A stretch of DNA of 64,000 bases from Paramecium pentaurelia (taxonomy: Eukaryota; Ciliophora; Oligohymenophorea; Peniculida; Parameciidae). A program made the translations under genes and the position numbers. The notes under the pieces were generated by a model. The model was not told the origin of the DNA. It was given only the letters and a program-made list of their open reading frames with translations, and did no database searches. The first letter of the stretch is position 1, and the number at the start of each line of letters is the position of its first letter. The stretch is taken from NCBI GenBank assembly GCA_905183005.1, contig CAJJDO010000103.1:280976-344975 (forward strand), in the 5' to 3' direction. Positions 59,841 to 64,000 of the stretch are shown piece after piece.

Positions 59841-62590
59841 TCATTTTTCTGTTAATTCTCTATATCCTTTCCAATCTGAAGGAGCTTTGAAATTAGTTTC
59901 ACCCATTACATTAAATAGAGTACTGATAGGTCCATCATTAGGTTTAATTTATTTTGCTTTTTCTAACCACATATGAGCTTCTTTCCAATTTCCTAATAAA
60001 TAACCTTAGAATCCTTAACCAAATTAATGCTATAATAATATATTATTTTTGATTACCAAAAATTCTTAATTAACATTCTTTGTTATAAGTGCAAGATCCT
60101 TGTTTCTTTTCATATATAATTCTCCATTAAAATCACCAGATTCTAATTATTAAAGGAAGATTTGTTTTTTCTCATACATCACTTATTATTTCTCTTCTTA
60201 AGGGTAATCCTATTTACTAGGAGGTAGATCATCAGCCTCCATTTCTACTGTGTATAATCCAACAGGTTTAACACTTCCTTTAACTGTAACTTTATCAATC
60301 TATCTTGTGTATTTCTTAACTTCATTAGAGAAATATTGTTGTAATTCACTTGAGATTAAGACAGCTACACCATATTATTTAGTTGCAGCTTCTAAACGAG
60401 AAGCCATATTAACATTTGGACTTAAATATGATGCATCAATTTTAAATTCTGATCCTATAGCACCTTCTATACCCCATCCTATATGTAATCCAAATCCCAT
60501 TTTAACTTTATATCCTGGTAAACGTTAACTTAATCTTTCATCATTTCTATATTCTAATATTTTAGGTTCTCTATTAATCTTTGCATATATCTTCATGAAT
60601 GCAATTAGAGCACAATCAGCTAATTAATTTATGAATACTAAATTGGACCTTAAATAGGATTAAGCTGTGTTACCATTTGATTTCATTTCCATCTTCATAC
60701 CATTGAGAATCATTGATTTTCCAAACTAATAAAAATGCATCTCCAATATTTTTATTAGCTGATCCTTGATAACGATCCACCATTGAATGTACAATTTCAG
60801 CTATATTATTTACAAATAACATCACATCCTTTTATAAGACTTCAGTAGCATCAGTAAAATTACGGATATCACAAAATCCATAAATAGCCCATTTACGTTT
60901 ACCTGGTAACATAGGATCCACATCACCTGAAGATGCCATATTAGTTCCTATAATAGCAGAACCTGCATCACCAAATCCTAATGCTAATAAGGCACCTATT
61001 TTAATAATAGCATTTTCTATCTAAGTGGTTTCCTTTTAAGTTCCCTCAGATTCTAATTTCATTTCTTTTGCTAATTAAGGATTCTTAGCTATTAAATTGA
61101 CTTTCACTATCATTCTATCTATTGGTTTCAATGCAACATTATCAGCATCATTTGAAAATGCTATTGCTCCAAATAACAATACAGCACTAACAAATAAAGT
61201 ATTAACAATATTAATAATTGAATTCTTAGATTCAACATCTGAATTATCTGATACAAAAAGAATGACAGGATCACCAATATAATCTAATCCTACTAATACA
61301 GGATCAACTAATTCAAAATAATAGCTTTTTGAACTTTCTCTTAAATATTAATATGAAGATGTTTCATAATTCTCTATTTCAGTAAATGGATTAGTAATAT
61401 ATCCTACAGGTGTATCAAATGATTTATGTTAATCTATCACAAAATTAATTGTTTAATTAATTTCACTTAATTTTGTATTTGGAATTTCAGCCACTACTCT
61501 AACATATTCAGCTGCATAAGCTAAACTATAAGATGGTTCAAAATAATAATCAGAACTAAATAAAGGCATTATTAAAAGCAATAAAATAACAAGGATTATA
61601 ACCTTCTTTGTTGTAGAATCTGATAATCTTTTACTGACTCTTGATTCTTTTTTATCTTTTGTTTTGACTTATGATTATTCTTTCATAGATTGTCTACGAA
61701 CTTACTAAACTTTTGGAATTGAATTGTCATTTTATTATTATTTTACAACCATATTTTAATTTTCTCTATTTTCTTAACTATTAGCATTATCTTCTCCTTC
61801 TAATTTATGACTCTCAATACTACCCCTTTATTCTGTATTATTCTCTTTTTTATTTAGATTCTCTTATTCAATAGGTGCATTATTAATATTTTCATAGACA
61901 GAAGGATAAACAGTTGCTCTGCTTTTTTTAACAGTCGATGTTCTAAGTGGTTATCTTTTAAATGCTTATTCTTATGAATAACTTGCTGCCTTATATAATT
62001 TAACTATTCTAATTAATCTAACAAGACGAACAACTCTAATTGCTTTTGAACTAGTTTTAGAAGCTTTATTTGCTTAGGACAATTAAGAAGCGGATTTTGC
62101 AGCAACAGAACCTCTAAAATATATTTAAGCTTAAAATTAGTTACTATAAACCCACTGCAATATTAAACGAGGTTATATCCAAAATTTAAGAAACTGTTGA
62201 TATTATATCAAGCCAAAAAAAGAATGAATTAAAATAGTCAGTTCTAACTAAGCTTGCAATGATAATTTCTATTGAAAATATTATCTACTATATTTGATGA
62301 TTTTACCATGCATATTATAGTAATTACATCAAATCCATCATCAGCTCTTTTATCAAAGGCAATAATTCTAATATCATCACCAAATAGAGCATAGATAGTT
62401 AATAGATTTACTAATATTTGAAACCAACTACTATCTAAGATACTTGTTAATAGAGGAAACTTATCACTGAATTTATGAGATTTCATTACATTTCTTCATC
62501 ATGACCAAATACATCAACATCTTCATTGTTGCTATCATCTGAAGCAACAGATTAGTTATCTATTTCTGGATTTACTTGAGCTTCACTCAT
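59841..62590 (-). CDS. Voltage-sensor-linked adenylyl cyclase (ACalpha-like)
   Basis: About 880 residues. A short acidic N-terminus (MSEAQVNPEIDNQSVASDD) precedes a 23-nt intron and membrane segments (SWFQILVNLLTIYALFGDD...). An S4-like helix follows with regularly spaced arginines, AIRVVRLVRLIRIVKLYK. A basic linker, a membrane helix (VIILVILLLLIMPLF), an exposed ~200-residue domain and another membrane helix (NTLFVSAVLLFGAIAF) come next. The C-terminal class III cyclase has both metal Asp (GFCDIRNFTDATE; NIGDAFLLVWK) and the transition-state Asn/Arg (SPNVNMASRLEAAT). Ciliate and Plasmodium ACalpha enzymes pair a channel-like N-terminus with such a cyclase, linking membrane potential to cAMP and ciliary beating. 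I did not identify a pore. Confidence 0.85.
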
Positions 62591-62788
62591 TAATATTTCT
62601 ATTTTAATTATTATACATATTCCTAAATTTATAACTTAATAATATAATTAACTAATTTATTTATAAGCAAGATCCCTTTCAGAATATTTCTACATTCTTT
62701 CCTATAATCTACATCCCCCATTATTAAAAATAAATAAATTATATATATATGTAATAACATATATATCAAAAAAGTTAGATTTGATTAT

Positions 62789-63824
62789 TCAATTAGTCTT
62801 TCTTTATTTCCGTATACCTCTACCCTTCTCTTTCTCATTCAAATAATCATCCTTTATGTATCTTAACTTTTTGTAATATCTATTTTTTATCATATTCATT
62901 GTTTTCCCTGGAAAATATTTAACAATGCTATTAAAATTTGGACCAACTTATTAAACTAATTCTAAGATTCTTTTGTCTTCAGAAAAGGAAAATCTAAAAA
63001 CATTAATAATACTACTTAAGATCATTGAGTTTCTTCTTTGAAGACTCTTTTTCATTATATTCACTTTATCCATTTTTTGATTAATGCTAAATAATTGAAT
63101 TATACAAGTGTTCTAAAGATTCATCTTTTGCATTCTATGATAATATCCTAATTATGATAGTTATTTCATTACTAATCAGATATTTCAACCATATCATTTA
63201 CAATCACTTATTTTATGTAGATTCCTTCATCCATTTTATAATTTATATTTTATATTATAAGATTCTTAATTTAAATATTGAATTCATTACTGTTACAAAG
63301 GATACCTCAATAGGCACTACTAAAATTATTCAAATTTTCAGGATTATGATAAATATTATTATTAATATTATTAAAATTTCTAAACTATTACGAGAAACTC
63401 ATTATAATCAATTCCATATCTAAGATTTAGGCACATTGAATCGTTGAGCATATTTCGTATATAAACCCATCTCTTTATTTTTTATTTCTTCTATTCTCTA
63501 TCTAGATGCTAAATTGATTTTATTATTTCTATAAAATGAATTTCTAAATCCTATATGCTATTCTAATTAAGTTGAAACTATGGGAGATTTGTGGTAATTT
63601 TATCTCCTCCTCTATTTATCTGCCATAATTTTAATATCAACTTTCTATAATGGTGGCAATGATCTTTTTAATTATTCACTTGAATTTTTTTCAGAATACA
63701 AATCTTCATCTGTTTCATTAATTGGTAATGGATTGGTTCCTTCCATTTCTCCCAAAAAAATTGGTACTCTTTTAAAATTAACTCCATATATCTAATCAAG
63801 AGTAAGTGGAATAGATTAAATCAT
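62789..63824 (-). CDS. SANT/Myb-domain protein
   Basis: About 310 residues with introns including 25 nt and 22 nt. The start MIQSIPLTLDQIYGVNFKRV leads to a basic, disordered region (RSLPPLQKVDIKIMADKQRR). The single SANT/Myb repeat is near the C-terminus: FSFSEDKRILELVQQVGPNF, NSIVKYFPGKTMNMIKNRYY, KKLRYIKDDYL. The three bulky residues expected for the repeat are present in modified form (F at the first, F at the second, Y at the third). A DNA-binding or chromatin role is likely. One intron in the middle was not placed with confidence, so the central ~60 residues are uncertain. Confidence 0.75.
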
Positions 63825-64000
63825 ATTTGTATTTCCAATTAAATTCCTATTAATTAATTATAATATAATTAATTTAACTTCAGTAAATGTAAACCATGTA
63901 TTTATTCAAAAATAGAATACATAATAGATAAGATTAAAAGATTATTATAGATTATTAAAAATATTTGTGTTTTCAAAATTAATGAATTAATAAATGAAAT
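63825..64000. other. Right-hand edge, AT-rich
   Basis: No supported gene; probably the upstream region of the SANT/Myb gene. Confidence 0.5.

Noticed and set aside
1..64000. CRISPR array, bacterial operons, insertion sequences, telomeric C4A2/C3A3 repeats
   Set aside because: No direct-repeat array with spacers, no transposase catalytic domain with terminal repeats, and no telomere repeat were seen; gene structure is eukaryotic throughout.

Overview
Organism. The window reads as the somatic (macronuclear) genome of a ciliate, closest in style to Paramecium. Three things seen in the sequence support this. (1) Long open frames only appear when TAA and TAG are read as glutamine and TGA is the only stop. 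(2) Frames are interrupted by very short introns of about 20-33 nt, GT...AG and mostly ending TAG, and removing them restores recognisable proteins. (3) DNA is very AT-rich and genes are packed on both strands with short spacers. Bacterial-code ORFs of 60-120 aa found here are almost all shadows of these genes.

Layout. 1-8350: 3' part of a BEACH-WD40 gene, a small helix-turn-helix-like gene, a possibly decayed stretch, and a kinesin. 8536-15510: three forward genes (CFAP100-like ciliary coiled coil, SHAQKYF-type Myb, Q-rich protein ending in an adaptin-ear-like domain). 15558-21228: cytochrome b5-fused front-end desaturase, a GC-rich island that may be a small Pol III RNA gene, a laforin-like glucan phosphatase with two CBM20 domains, and a pseudokinase. 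21500-32051: four reverse genes (cysteine-rich multi-pass receptor, MNS1-like, NEK kinase, GPCR fused to a degenerate PIP-kinase domain). 32563-48095: NBR1-like PB1/FW protein, coiled-coil proteins, an EF-hand repeat protein, Mn-type superoxide dismutase, acyl-protein thioesterase, a C2-like/coiled-coil protein, histone H1-like protein and unrecognised genes. 48120-63824: reverse-strand block with major vault protein, MORN protein, Vps8, ABCC transporter, voltage-sensor/adenylyl cyclase and a SANT/Myb protein.

How genes relate. There is no operon logic. By content several genes serve cilia (kinesin, CFAP100, MNS1, NEK, EF-hand repeat, MORN), membrane traffic and autophagy (BEACH, adaptin-ear protein, Vps8, NBR1-like) and signalling (GPCR-PIPK, voltage-sensing cyclase, cysteine-rich receptor, thioesterase). 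Gene limits were derived by hand translation with intron removal. For most genes the spliced length came out divisible by three, which is a good internal check. For the longest reverse genes not every intron was mapped.
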